64,000 nt of DNA from Diphasiastrum complanatum (Eukaryota > Streptophyta > Lycopodiopsida > Lycopodiales > Lycopodiaceae), in NCBI GenBank assembly GCA_029204225.1, contig CM055101.1:41690927-41754926 (forward strand). Reading direction: 5' to 3'. Position 1 is the first letter of the stretch. Every line of letters begins with the position of its first letter. The notes under the pieces are model-generated. The model saw nothing but the letters and a program-made list of their open reading frames with translations, did not search any database and had not been told where the DNA came from. The translations under genes were made by a program, and so were the position numbers. Positions 11,739 through 24,387 of the stretch are shown in pieces.

Positions 11739-12351
11739 CTCCCTCTTCAACTGGTTTTAGCATAGACTTTGATAACACTCCAAGTGAAGTCCTATGGTTT
11801 ATGAACAAGTCCTTTCCCAATGCTTTGGTGAAGATAAAAGCTACATATTCCTTTGAAGACACGTGTTGAAGCTCCACCTCCTTTGCAATGACTTGGTCCC
11901 TCACAAAATGATATGTCACCTCAATATGCTTGCTCCTAGCATGAAAGATAGGATTGGTTGCCAACATTTGGGCTAATAGATTGTCACAAAAGATGATTGG
12001 GCTCTCTAAAAAATCTAGCAAGTGAAGATCCTTGATCATCCTCTTGATCCATACCATCTCCTTTGTGCAATGTGTAAGAGCTTTGTACTCAACCTCGCTA
12101 GATGACAATGAGATAGTGGCTTGTTTCTTCAACATCCATGATATAGCTCCATCACCTATGAAAATACAATGAGCATTAATGGATTTCCTATCCATTATAT
12201 CTCCAGCATAGTCCGAATTTGAAAATCCAAAAAGGTTAGGTGATGATCCCTCATACACTATGCCAAAATCTCGAGTTCCAATGATGTACCTCAAAACTCG
12301 TTTTCCTAGCTTCCAATGCTCCTCACTAGGATCTTGCATGAATTGACTCAA
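11734..12351 (-). pseudogene. Copia 1 RNase H domain
   Basis: Open for 205 codons. It contains the copia RNase H landmarks: a D-containing 'GFSNSDYAGD' strand, 'SWMLKKQATISLSSSEVEY', a 'KEMVWIKRMIKDL' helix, 'CDNLLAQMLATNPIFHARSKHIEV', and the C-terminal 'VAFIFTKALGKDLF' with HH/FH motif equivalents. It ends just inside the PPT/LTR boundary, as expected for the end of pol. The separation from RT by stops shows decay. Confidence 0.85.
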
Positions 12352-12596
12352 TCTTCCAACACAATAGCTTAAATCTGGTCTAGTAATGGTTAGATAGATG
12401 AGTGAACCAACCAGCTTTCTATAGAGAGTAACGTCCTTGAAGGATCTTTAACTACCTCTTATAGTTAGTTTTACATGAGATTCCATAGATGTATCACTAG
12501 CTTTTGCATCTACCATATGAAATATTTCTAGAATAGAATTAGCATACTTCTTTTGACAAATGAAAGTAGATTGAGAAGATCTAATCACTTCTATTC

Positions 12597-13250
12597 CTAA
12601 ATGTATTGCAAGTTACCAAGATCATGCACTTCAAAGTCCTTATTTAGAGCACTCTTGATATCCTCCACATCTTGATTGTTTCCACCACTCAAGATGATAT
12701 CATCCACATAGATTAGCAAGATGGTAACATCATTTCTAGCAAACCTATAATAAAGTGAATGATCATACTCACTCATAACAAAGCCTTGAGAGAGTAAAAA
12801 AGTGTTAAGCTTAGCATACCAACTCCTTGGTACTTGCTTAAGGCCATACAACCTCTTTTATAGTAGACACGCATGATTTGGCTTTGTAGATGAAATGTAG
12901 CTCTTGGGTTGCTCCATGTACACTTCCTCCTCAAGATCACCATTCAAGAATGTATTTGTAATATCCATTTTCCATAGATCCCATCCATAAAGTGTAGCAA
13001 GTGAGATGATGATTCGAATGCATACCATCTTTGCCACGGGTGCAAAGGTCTCATCATAGTCAATCTCTTGTTCTTGAGCATATCCTTTTGTCACTAACCT
13101 TGCCTTGTACTTGTTGATATATCCATCTTGGTTTGTCTTCACCTTGAAAATCCATTTGCAGCCAATAGCTTTCTTGTCCTTAGGTAACTCCAATCTCCAT
13201 GTTCCATTCTTCATAAGAGCTTGATACTCAAGATCCATTTTTGGATCCAC
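12597..13250 (-). pseudogene. Copia 1 reverse transcriptase (two frame-broken parts)
   Basis: The N-terminal part (12858-13250) holds 'GCKWIFKVK', 'YKARLVTKGYAQ', 'DYDETFAPVAKM' and 'MDITNTFLNGDLEEEVYMEQP'. The C-terminal part (12597-12851) holds 'MYGLKQVPRSWYAKL' and the intact catalytic YVDD in 'LLIYVDDIILSG'. A frame break near 12855 separates them. These are standard copia RT signatures. Confidence 0.88.
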
Positions 13251-13255
13251 TCCTC

Positions 13256-14503
13256 TTACTTCCTTGCTTCATCTACACTTGTAGGTTCATCAAAAGAGGT
13301 TAGTAAAGCAACATAATTTCTAGAAACTACTTGCTTACCCTTTTCATCATATGTGAGTCTTGAAGGCATTTGCATTTCCCTTGATGTTCTCCTTGGCTTT
13401 TGACTTGATGAAGGTCCATCATCATCACCATCTAAAGTAGGATCATTTACATCAACATCAAGAATGTTAGATCCATCCACATCACCATCAATAGTACTTG
13501 AAGACACTTTTGGAATGTTCCCCTCATCAAAAATGACATCTCTACCAACAATCACTTTGTTAGTAGAAGGAATGTAAACCTTATAGGCTTTACTCACCTC
13601 ACTATATCCAACAAAATACCTTTCCTTGAAGATGGATCCTCCTTGGTCCTATCATCAAGAGTAATGTTGACATAGCATGTGCATCCAAAAGTTCTTAGAA
13701 AGTTGACACTCGGCCTCCTCTTGAATAGCATCTCAAAAGGTATCCTTCCATCCAAAATACACTCGGCCACCTATTGCACAAGAAATTGGCACACAACAAA
13801 GCTTGATCCCAAAATGGTTTATCAAGATTATCACTTAACCTCATGGCTTTAGCACTTTCACATAAAGTCCTATTCTTCCTTTCAGCCACTCCATTTTGTT
13901 GTGGGGTCTTTGGTGTTGTATACTCCCTCTTGGTCCCATTCTCATTACAAAAGGCCTTGAACTTGGTAGATATGTACTTACCACCATTGTCACTTCTTAA
14001 GCACTTGATCCTTGTGAAAAATTGGTTCTCCTTGCATTCTTGAAATTAACAAAGACATCATACACTTCATCCTTGATCTTTAGTAGATAGATCCAACAAA
14101 ATCTACTAAAATCATCAATGAAAGTTACATACATCTTAGCTCCACTATTGCTAGTTGTAGTAATTCCATGAATATCTGAATGTACAATTTGAAAAGGTTT
14201 TGTAGATCTAGATGTAGATCTAGTATAAGGTAGTCTATGTGACTTAGGCAAAGCATAAGACACACAAACATGATTGATGTCACTTAAGAAACTTGGAAGA
14301 CATAGCACAACCTTCTTTCTAGCCATTACCTCCAATGACTTGAAGTTGAGGTGTCCCATCCTTTTATGCCAAACCTCTTGAATAGGTATTTTCTCTCTTG
14401 CAACACATCCAACTTGGTTAGCAATAACACAAGCATCTAGTTTGAAAAATTCCCTTGTCTTTTCCCTTTTACAATCAAGATATCCTTCTTTTTGATCATA
14501 CAA
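13256..14503 (-). pseudogene. Copia 1 integrase
   Basis: It is split into three frames. 13997-14503 has the HHCC-type 'HKRMGHLNF' and a 'VHSDIHG' first catalytic D. 13695-13889 has 'MAERKNRTLCESAKAM' around the catalytic E region. 13256-13597 is the C-terminal part and acidic linker with 'VGRDVIFDE'. The cysteine pair of the zinc domain reads as altered (CVSYAL in place of C..C), so zinc binding is probably lost. Confidence 0.82.
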
Positions 14504-14997
14504 GCATCTCCATCAAACTCAACTTTGAGGCCTTTACTTAGCAATTGACTCACACTAAATAAATTCTTGGTAATAGATGGAATAAACAAGACATCCTCCA
14601 AATGAACATTCCTATTTGTAGAGAGAGAAATAGGAATTGTGCCAATCCCTTTGATTGCACACTCACCATCATTGACCGTGTAGATCACCCTCTTGTCATC
14701 TCCATATGCCAACAAAGAAGTGAAGTACTCTTTGTGAAAAGTCATGTGTGAACTTGCTCCACTATCAAACCACCATGGATCTAGATCTCCATCATTAGCA
14801 AGCATATATGAAGACATCACAAAAGCATCATCATTTGCATCTAAAACATCCAAACCATCTTCATCAAGAATAAGAATACCTTGTTTGTCTCCTTGATCTC
14901 TCTTCTTCTTGTAGCACTCACTTACAAAAATCCTTTGATGCCACAATAGAAGCACTTGAGCTTTGATCTGGCATCGAGTGTTTTGAAAGTAAACCAT
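14437..14997 (-). pseudogene. Copia 1 gag end and aspartic protease
   Basis: Residues about 75-90 read WWFDSGASSHM, the canonical copia protease D-S/T-G site (D78). Flanking protease landmarks are 'GIGTIPISL', 'LEDVLFIPSITKNLFSVSQL'. A gag CCHC remnant (CFYCGIKG...CYKK) is visible just upstream in another frame. It ends abruptly at about 15000. Confidence 0.85.
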
Positions 14998-15000
14998 CTA

Positions 15001-15595
15001 ATCAAATCGAATTTGACATCGATGAAAGATGAACCAACATGCAATATTTATCTACGACAAAAAGGCATAGACGCATGGCACGAAATGATTGGATATTGTT
15101 TGAAGGACATATGAAAGGAACATTTCCAATCTATGGTGCATGTTGTGACAGAAGAGGATATGGAGAAAGAACGTGAGGAGTACATGAAGTATAGCGCCTC
15201 TTAAATTAAAAATCGTGTGCAGCTAACATCGGTAAACGTTTTTGATTAGGCTTTTATATTTTCCACATTTTTTATCGGGCTTTTATATTTCCTTGTTCCA
15301 TATGAGGCCACAATTAGATGCCTATTTGCCTTAGGTCTTGCTTGCGATATGTGGAACTTATAAGCTCTTCTCATAGCCATGAAAGTGAAACTGAATTTCA
15401 TGTTTAGACAATGTTGTTTGTAGATGTAGTTTTACGTAAAGACAATATTTTATGTAAATATGCTTTTATGCTTGCCAACTTTTGTAACAAAATTTTGCAA
15501 TGAGAATTTATAAAAGGATTGTTTTGTAGTGCAACTATATGCTTCATTTTGGTTTCTTTTGTGTGCAAAAACGCCAAAGAGAGAATGTCACTTTT

Positions 15596-15598
<3 letters not shown>
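15001..15598. other. Unassigned; short coding-like remnant near 15020-15200
   Basis: On the plus strand, one frame from about 15028 reads a plausible but unrecognised protein piece (QKGIDAWHEMIGYCLKD, then VTEEDMEKEREEYMKY) interrupted by a stop. The remainder has no feature. It lies between the copia 1 truncation and duplication copy B. Confidence 0.3.

Positions 15599-15638
<40 letters not shown>
15599..15638. repeat. (AG)n microsatellite
   Basis: 20 uninterrupted AG units at the left edge of duplication copy B, equivalent to 1777-1808 in copy A. Confidence 0.95.
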
Positions 15639-15639
<1 letters not shown>

Positions 15640-18213
15640 AGGCGGGGATAGGGGAGGAGAGAGAAGCAAGGGGACACCAGAGCTGCAAGGGGACACCAGA
15701 GCTGCGAGCGCATGTGGGCCATGGCGATGGTGGGCATCTGTGGCCTACTCTTAGTACTTGATTGGGAGCTGCAACGTTACGTTTCTTGTCATTCTATATC
15801 TGTTTTTGTCAAGTCTCTTCCGGACATGGTTCATGGATTCTTTACTTGTGTGAACAGACTTTTGTTTCAGCTTGAACGCTGTGAATGACATGAAAAGGAA
15901 AACAAACAAACGGTGAGGATCGGGATTCGGACTCGGAGTCTGAAGGATGCTGCGCAGTGTGGGGCCTGCTGATGTTGACTTTAGATGATTCAGTGTTATG
16001 TTACGTGTCTCTTTATCACGATTCACAGCACCAAACAAGATTGAGAACATTCTGAAGAGAATATTAATGTATTGAAACTTAAAATAAGATGCAAAGCTTC
16101 CAGGGCGGCCACTGGCATTGAACTGAGTTCGATTGACAGACGGTTTGGCTATTCTTGACAAAGTTGTCAGCCTGCCACGTCTTTTCAAGGATGACTGGAA
16201 AAAAAGGAAGACGATAGTAGATGACATCTGCTGTGCTTTAAAAAGAAAACCTTTGATCTGGGAAGCGTTAACTTATATGTGAGACGAAAAAAGAAAAGAG
16301 ATGGAGGCAGACGATATTCGGGGAGCATTTTGTTACAAGTTATTGATGATTGTCCTTGTCATTCATGGGAAATAAGGTAAGGAACTCTGAGAATAAACAT
16401 TAGAAAAGCAGCACAATAAGAAAGAATGGGGAATTGCCAAGCCACAGATGCTGCAGCAGCAGTCGTAGAGCATCCAGCTGGTGGACGAACTGAAAGGCTA
16501 TACTGGCCTATATCTGCTCGCCAGGTTATGCTAAAATACCCCGGGCATTATGTTGCAGTCTACGCCTGGCCAACTTCCTTTTCTGACGGTCCTGTCAAGC
16601 CTAAGTTAAAGCTGTGGCCTCCAACAGCTATGTTAAGCGTGGGGAACTGCTATCGCATTGTATCGTTTGAAGGTCTTGTCACTCGTGCTCCATCTTTTCT
16701 CTGCCTAGAATTCAAGTTCTTTTAAGGCTGACGGTAATCTATAAATGCTGTGAATTGCTGCTTAAGCCTTACGGTAGAGTTTCTGGTCTTTCTTCTTACG
16801 TGTTTTCTTTCTCCATAAGATGGTACCTTAATGATGAACTCATAGCGCTTCTTTTGGAAAGTTAAAAACTATAAGACTCGTACAAGAGTGCCATTTTCGT
16901 AATCCTGAGGATCGCTGTTCCGGCATCTTAACTTTTTAGCGAAAGTCAAGATAACTGACAGAAGCTATGATTCCATGCGTACAGAAGTACTGGGGGAAGT
17001 TTCAGAAACTACGCACGGCAAGCTGTTAAAGTTCCGTAACTTTAAGTCGGATTCTAAGGAACGTTTCTTCCTGAAAAAATTAAAGAAAGTAAGTTTTGTT
17101 GATGGACTCGGCTCTGCAATTGTACCTCTACTTTTCTTTTATATAATTTGCCAGTAGCATTCGTTGTGAGATTTATAGCTTTCAGATCATGTGTTGTTTC
17201 TAAGAAAAAGGTTAACTTCAGATCGACTACAGATCTGTCATAGAAAGATCAAACTTAAAAGTTCGGAACCAGCTGAATACACGATATAACTGGCCTTTGT
17301 CATTTTGGAAGATGTATCTGGTAAGCTTTGCATCTAAAGGTCTCTGTAATATGTCTATTCTTCTTCTTTTATCTTGCACGACCCAAAATTTTGGGTGCTC
17401 TTGTACGATATGCTGAAGCTGAATGCGATAAATTGCAATCGCCAATTTCTTCGATGCAGGTGAGTTAAAAATACGTGAAAAGGTCACCAACCAAGGGTTT
17501 TTTTTCTCTCTTGCGGATCTGTTTTTCTCTATTCTCGAACTTTCTTTCGACTAAAAGAAATTCTTTCCCATTAAGGAGCCCATGACAACGTTGCTGGGAG
17601 ACTTCGAAAGCAGAGTCAATGAGTAAAAAACGCTACTAGAACCAACTTGAATCATTGAGAATGGAACCAACACTTTTATAAAAATCCAGTTTATATGAGA
17701 AGTTTGCAGTCTTTTAAGTAAAAAAATTTATGTTTGAAAAAGATAATATAGAACGTCAAGTGTACCATGTACTATTTACTGGTTTCAATTAAAGAATCCT
17801 TAGAATCTCACAAAATCTAGATATTCTTATGTGTACAAAATTTTGAAATTCTTCCCTATGCATTGATTTTTGCACTCCATTATCTATGCATTTTGACATG
17901 GAGATAAGTTATGAGAGAAAAAAAATGATAATAAGAAACTTTTAAAGATCTAGAAACTAACAAATTACATTCAGATCTATAGCCAAGGTCATATTTCATC
18001 TATTAACCTTTTTACCCTCGTTTAGAACCAGTGCACCTTTTGCTACTTTTTCATGATTGGACGTTGATGGGTGTAAAGCCCTCCCTAGGTATGTTGTGCT
18101 CGCTTGTATGAGTAGCTTGCTCCTGTGAAAACCTGAATTAATTACGAATAGGAAATTTATTGGCAAAGCCTAGCATTCAAAGATAATATGGGTTTTTTGA
18201 GCATTGGCTTGAG
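15639..18213 (+). repeat. Segmental duplication, copy B (partner 1809-5352)
   Basis: Collinear with copy A from the AG tract through the DUF4228 gene to about 18213. It differs by a short internal duplication of 'aaggggacaccagagctgc' near 15669-15707. It also lacks about 440 bp between gene exon 2 and the downstream region, and lacks the 4520-4830 segment. Confidence 0.8.
16426..17088 (+). pseudogene. DUF4228 family gene, copy 2, exon 3 deleted
   Basis: Exon 1 (16426-16672) and exon 2 (16985-17088) match copy 1 in length, phase and splice sites. Exon 1 has one extra codon in the EHPAGGRTE segment. Intron 2 starts with the same gtaagtttt. After about 80 bases the sequence jumps (near 17165) to what in copy 1 lies beyond exon 3, so the coding end with the WRPSLHSISEMEW tail is gone. 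Without it, the transcript would read into intron 2, which has an in-frame stop. The open frame through exon 1 also stops at 16725 if unspliced. This is a truncated paralogue; a short product cannot be excluded. Confidence 0.78.
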
Positions 18214-20544
18214 CGGGCCACACCCACACACCATCAACATGCCCAAGCCCCACGTGGAATGCCACTCATCTACTGCAATGCCATGTTTTTTATTGCATTC
18301 ATGTAGGCTCTTATAATCTTTCTTTCTCTTTTTGGCTTGTGTTGACCTATGTAGTTTGGCCTATGTTGGTGGACACCTTCCAAAATGAATGATGAAGCTA
18401 AATATTTGCTTTATTTGAAGCGTGTTTTTTATTTCCCTAAATAAGCACAATATTTTAAAGCTAAGCACCTCTAAAAACTGTATTCATTTTAAACTTTATT
18501 GCAAATAATAGACAATGATTGGTCAAATTTCAACGTTAAGAGATCTTGGGGAATTTTGGGAAATGCATGCTATGCATAGATGGTAAGTCATGGCCTACAA
18601 TACCAAGGGAAGATTTTGAAATTTGGTGTTACACTGAAAAGGGGTTGCATATTCCTAAAGCAACTAAAGGTGTAAGGGCACCTCCCCATTGAGCCAAAAT
18701 TGGCCATATATCATGTCTATTTTGGGAATGGGATAGCAATTATAATGCCCCCACTGAAGTATTACCAAGAATTAAATCACAACCATTGTGATATGGGACC
18801 CATGCTTGGGGTAATCAAGGACGATCATTGTGACTTGTAAAGTGCGAGTATTTTATCGATGGACTTGGTAGATTATGCTCTACATGTGAATCTTGATGCG
18901 GTGGATGGTTTTCAACCCCCTTAGTCAACACAACCAGATTGAAAATCAACCACCTGTCGTCCTGAGACTATCCAACAAGGACGAGCCCTAAGCATTGTCC
19001 CACCCCCATCTAAAAATTGAGAATCTTCCATCCAACATCATGATTCATGGCTAAATATTTTCAAACCTTGTCAATGGATAATGATGGGCCTTTTTTTGCA
19101 CTCTCAATCAAGAATAAGTATATGTTATTCTCTTAGTGTAGCCCAAGTGGGTACTCTCATCCTTTGCATGTAGTCAAATTCCCATAACAAGAAAGTTGAC
19201 TTAGCATTATATTCAAGGATAATGGATTACATGAGATCATTTAGATTTGGTGGGTGACTCTCTAGAATACGATACTAGTACTTGAATAATTAAAAAAAAA
19301 TAATCAAACACACAAGTCATTAGGTTTAATCTCCTTGTTACAAATTCTTGAGTGAAAGGCTTATTGGTTTCATTTAGAATAGGTGCAAACCCTAAGACGT
19401 AGCCCTATAAGTTATACACCAACTTGCTTTATCTTTTGTGATGTGAAGTCTTCCTAAACTTGGTAAAATTATCTCGATGATTTTCATCTAAAATTTTGCT
19501 AGAATGGAGTAGCATATTTTCAACCATGACTATTTATCAACCATAGTTTTGCAATCATTCAATGGTGGTGGGTTCAATCTTTGAAAATATGTTGTTTTGG
19601 CTAGAACGAGATTTAGTCTCACATACGTTAAAGGAAGTGTTAAGTACATTCAAGTAAACTTGAAATGGCAATTACACAAGAAATTTCACTAGGTAGGTAC
19701 ACAAATGTTGAGTCACGAACTAGCAACTTTTTGCCATGTTTAAAACAAATCCAACTATTAATTTGGGGATAATAATATATTTTATAATATATAGCGAATT
19801 ATGATGTTGGCCTTCACTTTAAGATTCCTTCATCAACCTACAAACTCATAACATAGTTCTCTCTCATAAAAAGATCCCTTCAGACTTTGAACTTTACACA
19901 AAAGTACAAGGCATAAGTAAACAAAACTAAAGTAGTAAGGTAAGTAGACAATTGAGTGCAAACACTCAATAACAATGCTCATCAAAAGTGTTTAACCTAA
20001 TCTTATAAAAGACTTAAAAGGCTTTTTTTCAAAGAAGCATGAATTAAATTGTTGAGTTAATCTAAACCCTTATACTTTTTCTTCACCACAGTTAAAGTAA
20101 TTTCTCAAAATGTCACATACAAGTCGATGTCAAAATCTTTTATTTAGCTCCAAAACCCAAATAAATAGGTCACACATCACCTAAAAGCCAAAAATCTAAA
20201 GCCAAGTTTTTTATCACCTAAAAATTTTAAGACTTACGTATTTCAAGAGATGTCTTTTCTTGTTATGTTTACTTGGAGTATATAGAGTCTAGTATATAAA
20301 CCCCATTCGGGTATAATATGAGACATAAATCTCCCAAAAATATGAGTGACCTTCATACTTCTTGAGAGTTGCTTTCTTCCATCTTTGATTACATTCAAGC
20401 TTAGAATACGTAATGCATACTTGGTGTCGTTTTTCAATAAAATTCAACATATTGCATGGTTCAAATTTGCCTTTTACATGAGTTGTGCAAAGAGTTTTGA
20501 AACTTTCAAAACATATTTTAATACAAATCTACAAAGCAAGATAA
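18214..20544. other. Non-coding or unrecognised region
   Basis: AT-rich, with no frame longer than about 60 codons and no domain seen. Phrases such as a run of gag-like polar codons near 18900-19020 are too broken to assign. Nothing is claimed. Confidence 0.4.
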
Positions 20545-20860
20545 CTTTAACAATACATAAGTGCTATGGGCTCACAAATTATGATATGTGACATATGGTG
20601 AGAGGCCATGTATTGTAGGTTGGTTTTGTCCACTATTGCTAAACTATGTTTTTATAGTGGAGGGCCCAATGATGAGAGGCCATTGTGGCACACAATATGG
20701 TGAGAGGCCATGTATTGTAGGTTGGTTTTGTCCATTGTTGCTAAACTATGTTCTCACATTGGCGTGCCCAACAAGCGAGAGGCCATGTATTGTAGGTTGA
20801 TTATGTCCATTGTTGCTAAACTATGTTTTCACATTGGAGTGCCCAACAAGTGGCACATAA
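20545..20860 (+). repeat. Tandem repeat with agaggccatgtattgtagg units
   Basis: Units start at 20601, 20703 and 20778 (spacings 102 and 75), with a partial agaggcc at 20675. Each runs through 'ggttgg/attttgtcca.t.ttgctaaactatgtt' and ends near 'tgcccaa'. The first unit and the preceding 55 bases match 6495-6575. Confidence 0.75.
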
Positions 20861-22430
20861 GGTGACATGGTCACATTGCCACATATGGGCAAGTGAAAGT
20901 GGTTGTCTTGGTCGTGGGAACTTTGCAACGTTGCTTGGCATCTTAATTTGCTAGGGGCAACTTAAGAAAAATGCAATAATGTTGTAAGGACTCAAATTGG
21001 CCAATCAACCTACATTGTTCCATTTAAACATTACCAACTAAGTGTAAAAGAGGGATGTTGTTCGTCATCTCACTTGACAAGGTTTGAAAAAATGGGTGGC
21101 AAGAGGAAGGGCCTGCAAATGAAGTTGCCACTATAGTTTGAAAACACATTGATGAATCTATCTCATTAGCGAAGTGATTGACTCCAAATCAACCAATTTC
21201 GGTTGAGAGTGGATTTTCTTTTTGTTTTTTCTCCCAAAGGAGCAATACTAGTTTTCGAAAATCAGCATTGCAAACAACACAATTTTGAATGATGACTACA
21301 CCCTGCTTTGCAAAAGTTGCATATATGCAATGAAGAGTAGCCCAAACAATTCTTGGTTTAAGAGCTGCAAAAAAAAACTCGCTAATCATAATGGCTGAGA
21401 TGCTAGACCTCGAAAGTCTACATGTCACTTATAAGTTTCTTGAGAAAACTCAATCATTATGGTAACTGGCAAGGGAGCATTCAGTCTCCACAAACTTTAG
21501 GCTTTGACACTTAGAGAGGCGTAGAACTTGACTTGAGGATGGAAAGACCTTCCCCAATGAGGACAGAAAACAAATCATTGTAAGAAAAGATTGGAAAAAA
21601 AATCACTGGTGAAAATCTTCTAAGAGGCATCATATTTTGACAAACAAAACAAAAATAAATCCTTACCATCATTATGTACTCAACTGATTGAGATGCTTAA
21701 ACATTTTGTATGGACCTTACATAATTTTTTGATAATACCAACGAGGTTGCCCCACAAAGTAGGTGACTGTTATAATTTGTTGCAGTAGACAAAAAAGGTG
21801 AGCCATATATTGAGCTATGTTATGTCAAATAATGATGCTCTTTTCTTTTTCTTTTTGTGGAGAGGAGATTCTAGCAACAAATCCAAATGTTGCAATGAAT
21901 GTAGGGTAGTGTCACAAATTAAGGATGCTACTTGCTAGCATACAACAGCTCCTACTAAACCATGACAAGATGCTCAAAGTGTTAAAAAAATAATCATGCA
22001 AATGAAACAAGAGCACAACACAATAATATATTTTCATGACATTCATACCACTCACATGCCAATGCAGCATTGGTGAAACCAAAAATCTCTCATCTTCAAG
22101 TGCTTGGTTGTAAAGTTTTTGCACATATATTGAAAGATGATAGAAATTTGATGGAAAGTCTATGAAGTGCATTTTTGTTGGATATAACGATGGAGCTAAA
22201 ACATACAGATTATATGATCAACATACTAAGAAAGATCATGAGGATATAGTAGAGGTGGATAAGAATGATGCAAGCGAATAATGAATCATTGATAGTGAGG
22301 CCACTACATCAGAAATGCCAAATAAAATACCTAAGTGTATTTGAAGGTAAGGATGAAAACAAGATGAGATTCAAGATGGAAATAGATGGGAAACACCTTG
22401 CAAATCAACTAGAAATGAGAGACATCCTAA
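20861..22430. other. Unassigned region
   Basis: No protein domain, tRNA or repeat was recognised. There are short frames only (for example 21912-22172 on the minus strand, without motif). Confidence 0.35.
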
Positions 22431-22434
22431 CAAG

Positions 22435-23880
22435 TATGAGGTAAATTTGGCATTGATGGATGCAATTCAAGATTTTGAAGAGCCAAAAACACTCAAACAA
22501 GTTGTTGTACATTGTGAATGACAAGATGCTATGAGAAGTGAAATAGAATCTATGACGAAAAATGATGTTTGGGAATTAGTTGAACTACCTCATAATAAGT
22601 CAGCCATTTATTGTAAACGGTTTTATAAAAACAAAGGTCATGTTGATGAATGATTACATAAGTATAAACATAAGTAGAAAGCTAGATTGGTAGCATGTTG
22701 CTTTGAACAGCATGAAGGAATCAACTTTGAAGAAACTTTTGCGCCAATGGAAATAATGGTAATTATTCAATCATTAATAGCAACTGTGGCATTTCATGAT
22801 TGGAAGATACAAAATTTGGAAGTCAAGTTAACATCCTGAATGATAAGCTAATGGAAGAGATATACATGGAACAACTTGAGGGATTTGCATGAGAAGGTAA
22901 AGAACATCTAGTGTGCAAGTTGAAAAAAACTATCTATGGATTAAAATAAGCACCACGAGCTTAGAATGCATGTATCAATGAACACTTTGCAAAGAAGAAC
23001 ATGACTAAAGAAAAATCAAATATTTATGCTCTCAAGCATCAAGCTCAAATCACCTTTATTATACTTTATGTTGATGATTTGATTATAGTTGGAAGTGATG
23101 ATTGCTTGAAATCAACTTGTTTCTTGAAGATAGCTTTGATATGATAGATTTAGGCTTGATGCATTAGTACTAGGGTTTGGACATTTGGCAAGAGAAGATG
23201 ATATTGTGTTAACTCAAGGAAATACTCAAAAGAACTACTGAAAAGGTTTAATATCCATGAGTGCTAGCTGATGAGTTTGCTTATGGACACAAATCTGAAG
23301 CTGACAATGTAGGATGACACATATGAGGTTGATCATTACATAGGCAATTCATTGGTAGCCTTATCTATATTAATCATACATGTCCTGATATTTCATTTTT
23401 TTATTGGTTTGGTGAGTCAATTGATGTCTAAACCAAGAGAGACTCAGTGCCATGCTATAAAAAGAGTATTACAATACATCAAGAGAACTCTACAATATGA
23501 CTTACAGTTTTGCAAAAATGAATCACCTCTTTTGGTTGGAATATTTTTTGATGCTAATTGGGAAGGAAATGTTGATGAGAGAAGGTCCACTACAGGTTTT
23601 GTGTTTAATGTAATTATTACATCTATATCATGGAGCATCAAGAAGCGATCTACCGTTGGTTTTATCGCCAATTGAAGCTGAGTAACCAGCATTGAGTTTT
23701 GCGACACGAAAAGCTATTTGGCTAAGAAGATTATTTGTTGGTTTTGGACAAACTCGAGAGATTTCTAACTTGATATCTTGCGATTACTAAAGTGGCATTC
23801 ATTTACCAACAAATCATGTGTTTCATTCTAGAATAAATAATCATGAAATTAATTATTGGTTTGTTAGAGGAAAATTATAA
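22435..23880 (+). pseudogene. Ty1/copia element 2, RT and RNase H remnant
   Basis: A plus-strand copia pol with many stops and frame shifts. RT landmarks are 'EIESMTKNDVWELVELP' (about 22535), 'KARLVACCFEQHEGINFEETFAP' equivalents (about 22680), 'EEIYMEQLEGF' (about 22855), 'CKLKKTIYGLK' and an intact YVDDLIIVGSDD (about 23070). RNase H landmarks include 'FDANWEGNVDERRSTTGFVF' pieces (23550) and 'NHVFHSRINN' (23810). Gag, protease and integrase are absent. The sequence is joined at about 23885 to the gypsy element that follows. Confidence 0.85.
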
Positions 23881-23955
23881 GTCAAACCATAGTATGGAGG
23901 CAATCCAACAGCAAGACTACGACAATCTACTCTTGGATACCCGGATCGTCTAGCT

Positions 23956-24387
23956 TTGCCTGCCCCACCAAAACACTCCGCTCCGCCTGCCAATTTGATG
24001 GAACCAGAACCTTACGGAAGTGCTAAGCAATGGAGCTATGGTAATGATCCAAAAGGTGGATCTTCAAAAAAGTATGCCATTTATGTTGCCGCTCAACAAC
24101 AAGCCTTGAGAAATTGGGCCAGAGCACCACTTGGATGTTTTGCATGTGGAGAAAATCACAGAGTTGCAGAATGTCCAAATAAAGAAAAATTTGTACCATT
24201 TTGTCGTGACTGTGGATATGGGCATTGCTATAAAGACTGTCCAACAAGACCGAAGCCACCACCAACTACAGCACCTGTAAATTTGATAACAATCAAGCAA
24301 GGATCGATAGCTCATAATAAACCAAGTGCACGTGGTCACCAGAGCACAAAAGCAAAAAAAATCAGTTGTGGATTCAGTACCTGCTGA
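23956..24387 (+). pseudogene. Gypsy 1 gag C-terminus with two zinc knuckles
   Basis: Residues 61-73 (CFACGENHRVAEC) and 83-95 (CRDCGYGHCYKDC) form two nucleocapsid knuckles. Both have C-X2-C-X3-H-X4-C spacing, one residue shorter than the classic CX2CX4HX4C. A basic, proline-rich tail follows. Coding resumes in a shifted frame after 24387. Confidence 0.82.

Larger units (their letters stand above)
11739..15000 (-). mobile_element. Ty1/copia element 1, internal region, decayed
   Basis: The order on the minus strand is gag zinc-knuckle remnant, protease, integrase, RT, RNase H, which is the copia order. The reading frame is broken into at least seven pieces and the 5' LTR and most of gag are missing. 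At about 15000 it joins unrelated sequence. Individual domains are listed separately. It cannot be active as it stands. Confidence 0.9.
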
